A stretch of 64,000 bases of DNA, taken from NCBI GenBank assembly GCA_030685235.1, contig MU839197.1:1-64000 (forward strand). The letters run 5' to 3'. The notes under the pieces were generated by a model. It worked only from the letters and a program-made list of their open reading frames with translations. It had not been told where the DNA came from and did no database searches. Numbering within the stretch: position 1 is the stretch's first letter; every line of letters begins with the position of its first letter. Below, one piece after another: positions 21,301 to 33,536 of the stretch. A program made the position numbers and the translations under genes. Origin of the DNA: Copromyces sp. CBS 386.78 (taxonomy: Eukaryota; Ascomycota; Sordariomycetes; Sordariales; Sordariaceae).

Positions 21301-22710
21301 GTTGACCAGGTCCATTGCCCAAGGCAAGGCAGCACCCAAGGACTCGGGCGATGGTTCCCGACCAACAATCTCTTCAGCAATCTCTGGGCATGGCTTTTGA
21401 ACCGCAGTTTGCAAAGCCTCGCCATTTCCATAGTTCACATCCGCTTTCCCCTGCTGAAGCAGAAGACGGAACAGCTTCTTGTCCATAGTTCGATCTGAAG
21501 ACGTCTTGTGGGGCATCCCGGGCTCGGTAATGATGATCTTGACGACTTTGACCAAGGCCTCCGCCGTGCATGGCCCTTGAGCACCCGAATCGATCAGGAT
21601 CTGGGTAATATCGTGGCGCGTCTGTCGGTTATGGATGTCGACGGCTTGTGAAACCGCAAGTGTGAGGCTCTTGGCCTGCGGCTTCAGCACAAGCAGCTTA
21701 CTCAGAACATCAATATGCTCCGCCTTAACCGCATCCACCATGGCCATTGCTTCGTACTGAGGCGGTGGCCTCTTGACCCGGAGGACCGTATCTAGCAACC
21801 GGACGTGTCTCGTTCGTACAGCGGCTACGACGCCTTCTGTCACCAGCCGGGTCGTCTCCTCTCCTGCAGCACCAGCAGACAGACACATTTCGATAATTTC
21901 TCGGTCCTCTTCGGTTGAGCGTGCTACCATTGCCTTGTGGGCTCGACCAAGAGCAGCATCCAAAGAACGGGGCGAAGGCTGGACTGGGCCGGAGATGAGG
22001 ACCGCGACCAGATCGGGACGACGGGCTTCGACAGCCGCCACCAACGCGGCGCCTCCGTCGTGATTAACATCTGCCCAACACTTCAGTAGCAGACTGACAA
22101 TTTCCAATGACCCGTTCTTTGCAGCTATCCTCAGCCCGGAAGATCGGCATGTAAGGCAGGGCAGTCGATGGCCAGCCAGGATGGCCTGTACAAGGTCGAC
22201 CTGGTTGCGGGATATGAGTTCCAGGAAGTCATCATGAAGCTGAACGGGATTCGCGCCGTGATCCAGTAAAGCCTGCAGTACGGCGAGGTTGCCCCTTAGT
22301 ATGGCATGGTGCAAAGCTCCATCGAGATTCTCCTGGTCGGCCTGGTGGGCGATGGCATAGACAGTCTCGGAGGGACATCGGACGGTTGCTCGGATGAGGA
22401 TATCACTGCGCCAGCCTTCGTTTTTCCTCCCCGTTAGCTTGCTCCAGGTGTCCACGCTCCTCCTCTTCGAAAAGTTGACGTCGGCTCCGAGTGCCAGGAG
22501 GGCCTTGATCACACCCACGGGCCCGTTGGCATCCACCAACTCGTCGAGGACCTGGTTGATTTCTTGGTAGGTGAAGGGTTTTTGTGAGTTGGAGAAAGTC
22601 CGCGATCGTGTGCGGAGACGACCGAAGGACTGGTCGCTGCTCTTGCTCTGGACAGAGGCTCGTCGTGCGAGGATCAGGCGCTTGGCCTCTTCGGTCTCGT
22701 GGTCGGCCAT
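18357..22710 (-). CDS. Large ankyrin-repeat protein with coiled coil and His/Gln/Met-rich tail
   Basis: Three exons (22710-21194, 21133-20037, 19984-18357) join in phase across introns of 60 and 52 nt (donors GTAAGT; acceptors AACAG and GATAG after CTAAC-type branch points), giving 1413 aa. I used the ATG in GCCATCATGGCC; an in-frame ATG at 22770 would add 20 residues. Residues ~50-1060 are many degenerate ankyrin repeats with cores like VIKALLALGADVNF, LVRGGAST and VQTLLDAGAKVHAKDSQGRSALYIAS. A charged coiled coil follows (~1110-1145, ERERRARERRIREQEEEHAA). The last ~250 residues are rich in His, Gln, Met, Asn and Ala with a quasi-periodic pattern. Ankyrin repeats mediate protein binding. 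No enzymatic domain is visible and the function is unknown. Gene structure is well supported because all three frames and phases agree. Confidence 0.88.
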
Positions 22711-24521
22711 GATGGCCCGTTGATTAGGGTGAAGTTGTTGTTGTTCTTGTGATTTCCAAGAGAATCCCATTAAAGATTTCGAGTAAGCTGACCGAGGTCG
22801 CTCCGGGCGGCACGGTCAAAGCAGCATGTAAATATAGAAAAGAAGGGAATGAGACAAACGAGAATAGACACACAGTAATGGAAGAAACAAGAAGGAAAGA
22901 ACAAGGGGGAAAAAATCAAACGGTTATGTGCAGATGTGAGTCTTCCACGTACAACTCCAACATGAAGAGGAAAAGGAAACTTGCACAAATATGAAAGGAG
23001 ACGGGAGTGCCTGGATGGCGTTACCCATGAGAATCAACCACAGAAGAAGCAAGTCTGTCGCCCAACGACGATCCAGCATCCACACCACCCCCATGAACGA
23101 AACATCGAAACAGTCACAGCCTTGGGATTTCTTCTGTCCTGGTCGGTAGCCGGGCACACCTTGAACCCAGCTTTTTCGCGATTATGCCCATTTCCCTTTC
23201 CAGAACGGTCAACGAGAGTGGTCAGGATAATTCCCCGGGACCCATGGGGACCCATATCACAGACGCCCTGCTCGCCATGTTAGAGACATGTGGTGACATG
23301 CGGTGGCATGCCTTTCACCCACAGGATGCCATCGATGGCCTCGCATCGAATGCAGCGCGATGCAGTGCAAATGCAAGCGCGTCTTGAAACGACGGACAGG
23401 CTTGAATGCCGGACGAACAAGCGCAAGCGCGCCGCCGCGGCCAATCCGGATGATACGGGCGACCCGACCGTTTGGCAACCTTGACAGGGGACGAATTGCT
23501 TCGTGATGCTTGAGTGGCCGTGTTGACATGACTTTGTCGCGGGGACGGAATCATGGTCGGCAATGGTTGGTCACCGATGCAGGACGGTGTTAAGCGCTGA
23601 GAGCTGGGCGGGGCTGCTCCCCCTGTTCCCCTATAGGGGCCCACAAGAGAGCCGAGCAAGAGCCCAGGACGAAAAGGGACAAGTCTCTGGCGCCACGACG
23701 TGCTGCAGTCTCTGGTCGCACACAAGTGGCCATTCGCGTCATCCAAAGAAGCGCCGTGAAGAAAAGCGCGGAATGTCGCCAGTTCGTTTCCAACTGGAGT
23801 GGTTGATGATCAGCAAATTGTGATCCGAGTGTGGTTTTCTTGTGAGAGGGGAAGTGGAAGTTTGGAGCCGAAGCCAAAGTGCGAGCGAAGTGCAGCTTCC
23901 AGAAGTTGGGCAAGACTGTTCAACCGAAGTGGAATGCGCTCTTGAGGTGCCTTGTCGGGCTCCTGCTGCCCGTCCCGAGGAAAGGGAAGCCGAAACTTGT
24001 TAGTACGTACCTACTTTCTGAGACTCTGAATGGTGAATGGAGTCCTGAATGCCCCTGACACCGTACGACGGGAGGCGCCGCGGTAACTTGTAGCCCATTC
24101 GTGGGCACGGTGTAAGCTGATTGGGGGGGGGGGGTACACTACGCGTTTTCAACATGAAACTGAAGAGTGAGAGGGAAAAAAAAGAAAAAAGCCTACAGTA
24201 TCTTCTCACGTTCAGGTTTTCCATTCCGTTCCAAGAAACCAAAATGCCATTCAACATGCGCAAACGCTATCTACAATCTCTAAGTATAATAGACACCTCG
24301 GTCAGCCAAAAACGATTAAAAGACAATCCAACAAGGAGAAGTTCAAATCGCACACTGATGCACCAACCCGATGGCACTTAAAAAAAAAGGAGACACCAAC
24401 ACTATGCAGCATTCCCAAACCGGTACGCCCCGATTAACCAGACGGTAGATAATTCCAGCCCGCTGACATCAAATCATGTTCCTGTTCAGTCCTTCTCGCT
24501 ACCACCGCCGCCCAATTATGG
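22711..24521. other. Intergenic region with mononucleotide tracts
   Basis: No gene is supported over 1.8 kb. There is a 12-G homopolymer at 24123-24134 and A-rich runs near 24175-24190 and 24380-24390. Upstream sequence of the ankyrin gene lies at the left, and the 3' UTR of the Zn-cluster regulator lies at the right. Confidence 0.55.
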
Positions 24522-27105
24522 TCAGTATGACATGTCGATGTACTCTGGCGCTGTCTGCCAACCGTGCGGGTCCTCGCTATCCAAAAACCTGCAGTCGCTC
24601 CCCAGGCTGAGCTCACTAGAGGACGAGTCCGGACCCGACTCGTCGATCGACTTTGCCAACCCCAGCTCCTTCGCCAACTTGGTTATGCCACGCGACCCTA
24701 GGTGGCCAGTGTGATCCCAACGGAACGTTCCCGACGCTACCGGGATATCTTCCTCATCCACCACCTTTTCCGTGACTACGATCGCATTGCTGCTCTTTCC
24801 CTGGGCACAAGCCGTGCCCGCCGGTCCCACCTCATCACCACCCCAAGGTCGGCAAAGTGCTGACAACAGTGACTGTGACAGCGCGGCCACGCGCTCCTTG
24901 GCATGCTTCGGCATCGTGAGAAGGTACTCCGGATCCGGCTCCTCAAGCTGTTCCGGTTCCACCATCGGTGTATCCACGCTGTTGTTGACTCCGGTGGCAC
25001 CAGGGATAGGCGGGAAGTCAGGAGGCATCGTGACCCAGTCTTCCGTCCTCTGCCTGGTCGTTTGGTCGCCGTTGCTCGGAAGAGCGGCTGCCAGGCTCTT
25101 AAAGATGGCGGAGAGCCGCACGTGGAAGCGAAGAGCAACCGGATCGATTCTTCCGCAGAATTCGAGCGTATCCAGGCACAGCTGCGCTAGTTTGAGGTCC
25201 GGAGCCCAGGAGCTGACCGGGAAGCCATGAAGCTGTTTCTGCGCAACCGAATGCAAAATGACAACACACGAGGTATGTGCTTGGAAGCTGATGTGGTTAT
25301 GTTAGTCGACGCATTCAAAGATTTTCACTGGATGGGAATATTGTAAGAACTTACATGACCAACCAGCAGCGCTGGAAGATACCACGTTCACCGTGCAGCA
25401 AAGCAAGCAGACGGGCTGAATGCTTGGCGGCAATCAGGCCTTGGGAAACGTGCTTGAGCAGCTTGCGGTCCTCCTCGGGGACGGACTCGCTAGCAACTAT
25501 AACCTCCTCGCCATTAATCGTGGTCGTTTGGATGAGCCGAGCAGCAATCCAGCGATACAAGAGCTGCATGGCACCGAGATATAGCAGATGAACGTGGTAG
25601 ATAGACCTTCGAACTGTATCGTCAAGACCAGGCTTGGCAAGGTTGGCCAACTGTACGTCGATCGGAAGCTTCTCGTGCCACTTCTCGAGGTATTCGTTAG
25701 CGACAACGGTAAGTCTGGGAAGATCCTGAAATTCGAGTTGCATGCGGAGGAGTTCGGCCTTGAGAAGCGATATCTTGGTCATCTCCCTCTGGACGGTCTC
25801 AGTGACATGAAGCGGATAATGAGGCTCAACTTCGGCAATGGGGACAAACTTCAAAAAGTCTGATCCAGCGCTACCGGAGATGTACCCCAAAGTAGATGAA
25901 AGCCAGCTGGAGAAAAACATCAACGTCCTCCAAGTCTTCCTGTAGTCGATCATCTGGTCGGTCCTTTCGTCGCGGAGCAAAATGGTGGTATTCAAGCCAA
26001 ACTGTCGAGACATGCTCATGCCGAGTTCAACCCAAGCAAGCGAAATAGTGGCCTTGTTCATGACGTTGAAGAATGCCAACATGGTGCAAACCTTGATGGC
26101 ATCGAGTGATGACTCTTCAAGAACATCCACAAAATATCGCCGGGCGACTTCATAGAAGATGTGTTCCGAGCCCTTTTCGAAGTCGTCAGGGTTGTACTGA
26201 ATTCCAATGGCGGCGACTGAGCAAAGGCAGCATATCGCCATCTTCTGCGAATAGTTCGGGCGTCCATCGTAGCCAAAAACGGTTGTGAAATACCGATCCA
26301 TCTCCTGCTGAGAAAAGACATGGAAAAGCTTTCCGCTCGAGCTGTAGAAACTGTTGAGAGCCGCACGGGTGGCGTCCGCGTTGGGAATGACGAAACGAAT
26401 CAAAAACGCCGAATGATCGACACGCAGGCGCGCCGTGGTGTTCCCTGAACCTGAGATAAGTTGCATACTACCTTCAGACGACTCGTCCGAAGATGGAGAG
26501 CTAGATTGCAAAGCACGCTTGATGATGTCCGTTGATAAAGTCGGGACAGCTGATGGTGGTGTCGATGACTCGGAAAGTGACCCGCCCATGCTGGGCGACG
26601 TCGAATCGTTGCGATGGAGTCCAGGGACGATCCGGTCGCCATTCTCGCTGGACGCAGCCGACGAAAGCGAAACGATATCGTCGGCATTTCGAATTTGTCG
26701 AAGCAATGCTTCAGCCTCTTCGGGTGATTTTTGCTGAAGGGCGGTCACCAACTTCTCCAACGCCTCCAGTCGTGATTTCATCGCCTCCTGGCGGGACTGG
26801 CCTTCCTCGCCCTCGTAACCGCATGGCTTATTCTTGGTCTTGCAGCTAGTGCATCTGGGGCGAAGACCATCGCACTATCATCCCAAACATAACCAAACAT
26901 CAGCGTCTCAAGACAAAGCATTAGAGGGAGGACTAGAGCATACCTTGGCCTTGTATCGACGGCACGTATGACAGGCCTGAGTCACAGCCTTGACCCTCCT
27001 GGCGTGCTTCTCTCCATTAACACGGCCGGAGCCAGATGAAGTGCCTGATTTCGCCACTTTCAACGGCGCCGGCTGAATAGGTTTGTACTGCGTTGGTGGA
27101 GCCAT
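24522..27105 (-). CDS. Zn(II)2Cys6 fungal-specific transcription factor
   Basis: Exons are 27105-26944, 26874-25355 and 25287-24522, giving 815 aa. The introns are 69 nt (GTATGC...GATAG) and 67 nt (GTAAGT...CTAAC...TCAG). The binuclear zinc cluster is Cys45-x2-Cys48-x6-Cys55-x6-Cys62-x2-Cys65-x6-Cys72, preceded by a basic segment; intron 1 falls directly before Cys55. Next come a short dimerisation-like helix (EALEKLVTALQQ) and a Ser/Pro/Thr-rich linker. A large helical region with SQKMAICCLCSVAAIGIQYNP and further helices corresponds to the fungal-specific transcription factor domain. The acidic, Ser-rich C-terminus could activate transcription. Target genes are not evident and no biosynthetic cluster surrounds it. 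Start: MAPPTQ is the only ATG in frame before the cluster. Confidence 0.93.
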
Positions 27106-30100
27106 CGGAACGGAGCTGTGTTGGTGATGCAATCCGGAACCGCGGTACGGGACGGGAGCGGACGCGGCGCGGAGTCTCGGATATCGGAGAGGGACGCCGA
27201 CGAGGTGGCTGGCGACGGAGCTATTGAGATTGTATGTACAGTGTAGGCCCGACAATATGGGAACACAGCGGGTCCCGCCTTGGTTTCTGGAGAGATCCGG
27301 CCGGGCGTCCAGGGATCAGGGGTTCACACTTTTGTTGTTCGGCCGGTTCAGGTTCGGAACCGGGATCGGCTTGCTGGGAATGAGGTACCTCGTCAATCCC
27401 GTAACAGCGCTTGAGTTTCGCGGCTCTGGCTGGGCGGAAAACTGCGGAAATCCTTGGGGAAAGCCTCAGTCGTGAAACCGGCAACGGGCACGGGTAAAGT
27501 AGCTGACGTCGGCGGCGGTTTGGGGCTTGTTGTCCAGCAGTCCTTTTTGGGAGGGAGGGGAAGGGGGGTTGCTCAATCTTTTCCACGGTGGCAGCGGAGG
27601 ATGTTGGGTTGTTGAAGGACGGGAAAGGTAGTCAGTCTACGTAGTCATGAGAGAAATGACGAAGGAAGTGATTGCTGCGTTGCAACTTTCGCTTGCGGCC
27701 GCCGCTTCGACGAAATGTGACAAGGCGTGCCGCGGCCGGGCCACTTTGGGTGTGATGGACTACGGTAAATGCACTTTTGGCCACAATCTCCGTGCCAAGT
27801 TCAAATCTGGCAGGAAAAGTCGACGAACAAATGGACAAAATTGCAGGTGTGATAATCGGCTCTGTTGTCCGGGGCAGCATTTGAAATCTCGGGCACCACA
27901 AGATTCTGTCTCCCGGACGGAGTGTGGCACGGGGGCATGGCATACTGTGTACATCGCAGGGACGCTACAAAGGCGGTAGCTGTACACATCAATGCTGGAA
28001 AGTTCGTTAGCGCGGGACTTCATAGGGTACTCTTCGCAATTCAACCAACATACCACCAATTTTCATGCAAGAAGCTGGTATCAACCCGATGCATTTTGCC
28101 CGTTTCGTACATGCTCTCTAATGTTTCCCTGTGAATGTGGTTATCCCGTTGTTTTGTGGTGAAGTTTTGCACACCCCTGTCACGAGAACCGCGCTAACAA
28201 ACTTTCCAGCATTGATGTATACAGGTGCTTTGCGATACAATCCCCCCCGCTGTGCCTTGTCCGGACTGCGACTCGTTGGCAGAACTGCCAGCTCGCTCTG
28301 CTTAACCCAGGATCAGGATCTGCCCCTTCATCAGGTGGGTGATGCCCACAGTGACGGTGCGATCCGAGGACGGCGCCCACACGCACAGTACATAGGTATG
28401 TATGTATCGCGTACGGCTCACCTCCCTGAGGTGGCAGCGGCGACCATTATATTCCCTCAACGGATCGATCCCGTTACGATCAGGAATGCAGCAGAGGCCC
28501 CGAGACAGCCGCGAAAATGGGATGCAGACGGGCATGCAGGCCATGACTTCACTCTGAATGCGATTGCCGCTTTTATTGGGCCGGGACTTGGAGAAGTTGG
28601 ATGGCGGGCGTTGGACGGCGCGCCACAAGGTACCGAACCGTTGGCATGAGCTGATCCAGTCCCAGTTCATGGATTCAAAGTTCGGGTAGGTTGAAGCTGC
28701 CAATGGGGCGGAGCCGTAGGGAGACAGAGTGTAACGGGTTGGACACCCGGCAGACCGATCCTTGTCCGACATCGCGCACGTTGGAATGCATTCTCCAGTG
28801 GACTCTTTTTCACGTTCGCTTTTATTTTTTCATCTTTTCTTTCTCTAATTTTTTCAGCTTCGAAGCTTGCCGACAACAAGCCATCCGCAAATCTGGGGCT
28901 GCCTTTTTAGTCGACCTGCAGTCAACTGGCCATGGTCAGCGGAGACAACAAGAAAGAAGTTGGCGGTTGGCTTGCCGTGATTGGGCATTGCCGGTGGTAG
29001 GAATGGGGACGGCAGGAGGATGAATGGAGACGCATGGAGGGGAGCGATGGGGACGGATGGGGCTGATGGATAGGATGGGCAATACCGCTTTATTTCATTC
29101 AACTGGGTTGGGAAAGTTCCTGATCATTGCTGTCGCATCGCGTTTCCACTTTTGGGACCCGACACTGGGGTGCCCCTGGGGTGTCTGATTCGCAATCGCT
29201 AACACCGCCCACAATCGCTGCCGTGGGTCTGGTTTCTTGTTGGTTTCTGCCGTCGTCGGTTGATGTCCAATTGGTATCCAATTGTACAGTTGATCGTGAT
29301 TGTGATGGACGGGTACTATTACACTACTAACGAGGTAGCAAAGTCGACAAAGTTGTGCGTGCGGAAGAGGCCGTTCTAGCCCTTGGTGGCTGCGGGATCG
29401 AGAGAGGAGTCGTGGAAGGTTTCTGGCGTTTCTGGCGTCTGGACTCTGCCGATTATCGAATCTATCGAATATTGGAGACGAGACTGTCTCGAATGCGTCG
29501 CACATGGTGGAACGAAGGCGGTCAAAGTGTCAAGTGATGGGAATGGAGGGCCACAAAAAGAGGTTGCAATGGTGGTCAGACCAACCGTCGAACAACGGAC
29601 GATTTCTCCTGTACGCGCCAAGCAGCCCGACTCAGCGAACCGTCAGTCAATCGAGTCGAGCCAGTGGCAGCGACAAGTTCCACTTTTGCCTGCCATTTAA
29701 CGACCCACTCGAAGCACTTCCAGTGGTGCATATTGGATCCTGACAGCTGGCAGGAAAACGGCGAACACCGACAGAAAGTGTCAAGCTCAATGTCCCTGCC
29801 CTGTTTTGGGGTCCACGCTTTCATGACGCATGGGTATTTCCAAGAACCCCAACCCTGGAGCGAAGAGACGTCAAATTTGATGTCAGCTGGAAGAGCCTTC
29901 CCGACGACACTCGGCTCCGAGATTACCACCACATTTTCTTGGGCTTCGGCAATGGTTTCAGCAAATTCTACAGTGTCGGAACTATGGTCAGGAAAAATTG
30001 CCGGTTCAAAACTGTTGAATAAAGCTCAACATCCATGTTTGCCCAGCCCAAATGGACCACAGTGCCTGAAGGTACGGATGGCGGCGAGAGGTACATACCT

Positions 30101-31550
30101 AAAAAAGGGCCTTCTCTCCTACCGCAATATTGAGGCAATATCATCGGGCCGTACTCGGATCTTGGCCACCGCGCTGGAGTGCCCGTCAGAGGTGTGGGCG
30201 TGTACAATACAGCAGTGCCCCGTTCATCCACCTTTCCGGTCCCTGATCTTCACGTCAATGTGCACCCGTCCCGTTCCCCTCGCGCCGATCAAGATACCCA
30301 AGGCTTCGAAAAGAAAGGGGAAAAAAACAGCATCTGCCTTTGAGACCCTGCGTCGCTATGATATCGGACGCACTCGAAAAACTAATTCCGCTGAGAGTGG
30401 AACATTGTCAACTCCGAGGGTTCCGCTTGCCCGCCAGACGAAAAGCTGCATTCACGCCTGATGAACACACAAAGTCGCGATCCCGGAGATGAACGGAGAA
30501 GCAGCGCTGAGGTTCGTCGGCCCTGTAAACGCCATAGGACCCCCCGTCCCCCTGCACCGACGAACTCGCCAACTCGCCGTCGAGAAACCCCTCCTGGTCG
30601 CCGTTCCTCGTGACCTCCAGAATATCCTCAGGGTGCCCCAATCATCACCTACCTCGCCTTCCTCCTGCCTTTGTTGGAAGCTTCGAGACATGCAGTAGGC
30701 GATGGAGGATACTGTACCCCAGTACCTGCTTCTTCACACAAGACAGAGAGTGGTTTATCAGTCATAACAGTCATGAACTTTTGACGTTCGTTTCATCGTG
30801 ATACCCGAACAGCAATCATCGTCGCCTAGATGGGTGTTTCATCTGCAGCTCCCGACTGTCCACGGTCGCAGTGTCACAAAAGGGCGGGCGGGTTTCCCGC
30901 GCCCGCGCCCCCTACGCCGCGAGCCAGAGCGTGCCAGTCACTGTCAGCAAATTCAGTTCTCGCCAGTCCCGTCTGCATGATCCTCATTGACTCGTCACTC
31001 TCACTTTTCTCCAATCCCGCGTCAGCCTGTGCTATACAACCGTACCATATGTACTAGCTTCGCAACTAGGAAACCCAACAACGGTACTTACTCACTAGAC
31101 TTACCTAGTACCCGGAGGTACCAAATCATGAAGGAAGAAGGGCTCATACAGTGTGTGCTGTACGTATTCCCGCAGCTCACCAAGCATGACGGTGCTTTAG
31201 TGTCCCGCCCAGCCGAGACAATCGGTGTGACGAGATTGCTTGGGAAGCAGACTGCGGTGCCAGCCGGAGGTTGGGACTTGGGAGTTGGTCTGAATGGTGG
31301 CAATGATTATGCAGGTCCGCCGATAGTTTCGGTTGCTGGGGGCCACGCAGTCCCAGAAGTTGGGTTGTTGGTGTCAGCGTCTCGGTTGGTGGCACACACC
31401 CGCGGACACACGACCCAATAGTACGGCATATGCAAGCTTTATTGCCAACTCGAAGGAACTAACTGGCAAGTGTCGTTTTATATGAACCGAACTTCATGAT
31501 CTTTGTAGATAATAGGCTGTGATAGGAAACTCAGGAAGGTCCAGACACCT
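27106..31550. other. 4.4-kb region without a supported gene
   Basis: Several frames of 100-265 codons occur, but those I checked either begin at non-ATG codons or show no family motif, and composition is even. The segment next to 27105 must hold the regulator's promoter. I see no tRNA, 5S rRNA or clear transposon here. Confidence 0.5.
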
Positions 31551-31558
31551 CACATAAC

Positions 31559-32031
31559 CAGGGCTTCACATAAATCAACCCGTACGTAAAGCAAAGCAAA
31601 TCAGACTGGGTCCCAGTAAATCAAATCGAGTGCTGGATCAAGTCAAATCTGGGCCGTAATTTGATTTGTTTAATTTGCGTATTTGTTTCGTCAGAGGGTT
31701 AAGATTTCTACAGTGACCTACTCCCCGTTATATATACTATGATTTTGCTGTAGACGGTAGGGTGCAAAGGTCGTATGACTGCTCCAGAAAAAATCGTATC
31801 TTAGCACAGAAACCGTATCGAGGTCTACTGTTAGCGGGAAATCGTGGTGTTTATAGGTAATATTGGGTTGTAGGGGGAGGCAGCTGTGAATGTGACTGGA
31901 AGATCTATGATCCGGGCGCAAATCTATGTTGATCAAATGACCCCTCAACAACGTAAATCGCGACTCGAAATATCCCAAATAAAGCAAATCAGACCTCAGA
32001 TTTGAATTGATTTGATTTATGTGAAGCCCTG
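31559..32031. mobile_element. Non-autonomous hAT-type MITE (473 bp)
   Basis: The element starts with cagggcttcacataaatcaa and ends with its exact reverse complement, a perfect 20-bp terminal inverted repeat. It is flanked on both sides by the identical 8-bp duplication cacataac (31551-31558 and 32032-32039). An 8-bp duplication with CAGGG termini is characteristic of the hAT superfamily. The interior has subterminal copies of aaagcaaatcaga and other aaatcaa-type motifs but no coding potential, so it must have been mobilised by a transposase encoded elsewhere. Intact repeats and duplication suggest a young insertion. Confidence 0.93.
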
Positions 32032-32039
32032 CACATAAC

Positions 32040-33536
32040 AAGTAACAGGTCAGAAATTTCTGGATCTACTCTCTGAGGAGAGAATGGCAAGAAAGACCAG
32101 TGGTCGCGTGCCCCCAGGCTGTGATCAGTTTCTCAAAGGGGTCGAAATCCCAAAACCCACAATGTCCTCCGACCTCCACGAGTCCACTCAAAGATACCAA
32201 CTGCCCCTGTCTTTTCCAGTACGAGAGTAGCCCGTTGAGGAACCGACTAACGATATTGGACATGTTACCTTATCTTTTTGCAAAGTATTACCTAGGAGAA
32301 ATGAGTCATGAACTTCAAGCCTTCAAAGGTCGGACGAACACTCTTTACTCAATCTTCGACGATGAAAAGCCGATGCAAGACATGCTGCCTGGCCTGAGAG
32401 CTACGGCGAACACATTTGAGTCTCAGTGGTGGCATGTGTGACCTTACTGCCCAAGTCTCGTCACATCATCGTCCAATTCACGACATGTTTGTCCGAGACA
32501 ACGACTCGAAAGGCGCCTTTACTGCCCAATCATAATTCAACCCGAGGCAACTTGGGGTCGACCTTGAACGCAAAAAAGCTGGGGAGGGAAAGGGGAGCGT
32601 CCCACATACCGCACGGGTGGATAAGGGGAGAAATTTTATTTCGGTGAGACATCGACGAACGGCACTTTACCGAGAAAGGAGGTTTCTAGCGAGCCGAGCA
32701 ATGTCGGCGGCAGCTCGGGTTCACGTCTGGGATGGCCTCCGTTGCAAGTCTCCCCTTTCCGGTGCAAGGAGTGATGGGACATTCCTATACATGTGACAAC
32801 GCGAAAACAACAGGGCGAGATATTATTTAGCAATGTCTCAGAGCAGATTCAAAAGAACACTCAAGCAAGAATGGCTTGGAGAAATAGTGAAAGACATTGC
32901 CAAGTGGTGGCTGGTCAAAGGCGTTGCTTCAGCTCATGCCTACAATAGGAGTTCCAACGAGTTTGATCGGCCAAAAAAGAGAAGGATTATATGATATCAT
33001 AACGCTTCCTATGTAGTTTTGTAGAATCGCACAATCATTTCATTGTACGATGTCAAACCATGACGGGACGAATGCACATACGGAAGGCCCGGGATATCCG
33101 GGTCTTCACCTTCTTTTCCAGATCATCACCACCATCTTGCCCGTTGCGGGCTTCCAGGCACGGACTTCAACTTGCATTTTTGGAAATGGCCGACGACAAC
33201 TGGATGCCAATTTTACGAATGATACCCCAGTGGGCCTTACTACTGCCGGTTATTGCCGGGATTTCCCAGCGATACCCAACAGCCCCTATCCCTACCCTTG
33301 CTAAGCTTAACCCGACGGCGGCAACAGCTTCCAGTTCCGCGCCCTCCCGGCCAGACCTCCTCGCTTCTCCTGCTTCTCGCCCCTGGTTCCCTGCCCGCCA
33401 CCATCTCAAGACCACCAGACCTACCTACTGTAGCCCAAGCACTCCCTTTGGTCAAGATGGAGGAAGAAAAGACCCCCTGAGCTCGGCCATCAGGCGCCTA
33501 GGCATGTTCTTTTCCAAAGTACGACTCCGGAGTGCC
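32040..33536. other. Intergenic region 3' of the MFS pseudogene
   Basis: No gene supported. A 188-codon plus-strand frame at 33060 overlaps nothing recognisable and is Pro/Ser/Arg-rich. Confidence 0.5.

Noticed and set aside
28302..28772. 156-codon minus-strand frame with a true ATG
   Set aside because: No family resemblance, no splice-linked extension, and mixed composition (Cys/Arg/Ser-rich) typical of chance frames in GC-rich DNA.
29664..30461. 265-codon plus-strand open frame
   Set aside because: It begins with a GTG codon, has no recognisable motif, and its first ATG lies well inside. Composition looks non-coding.
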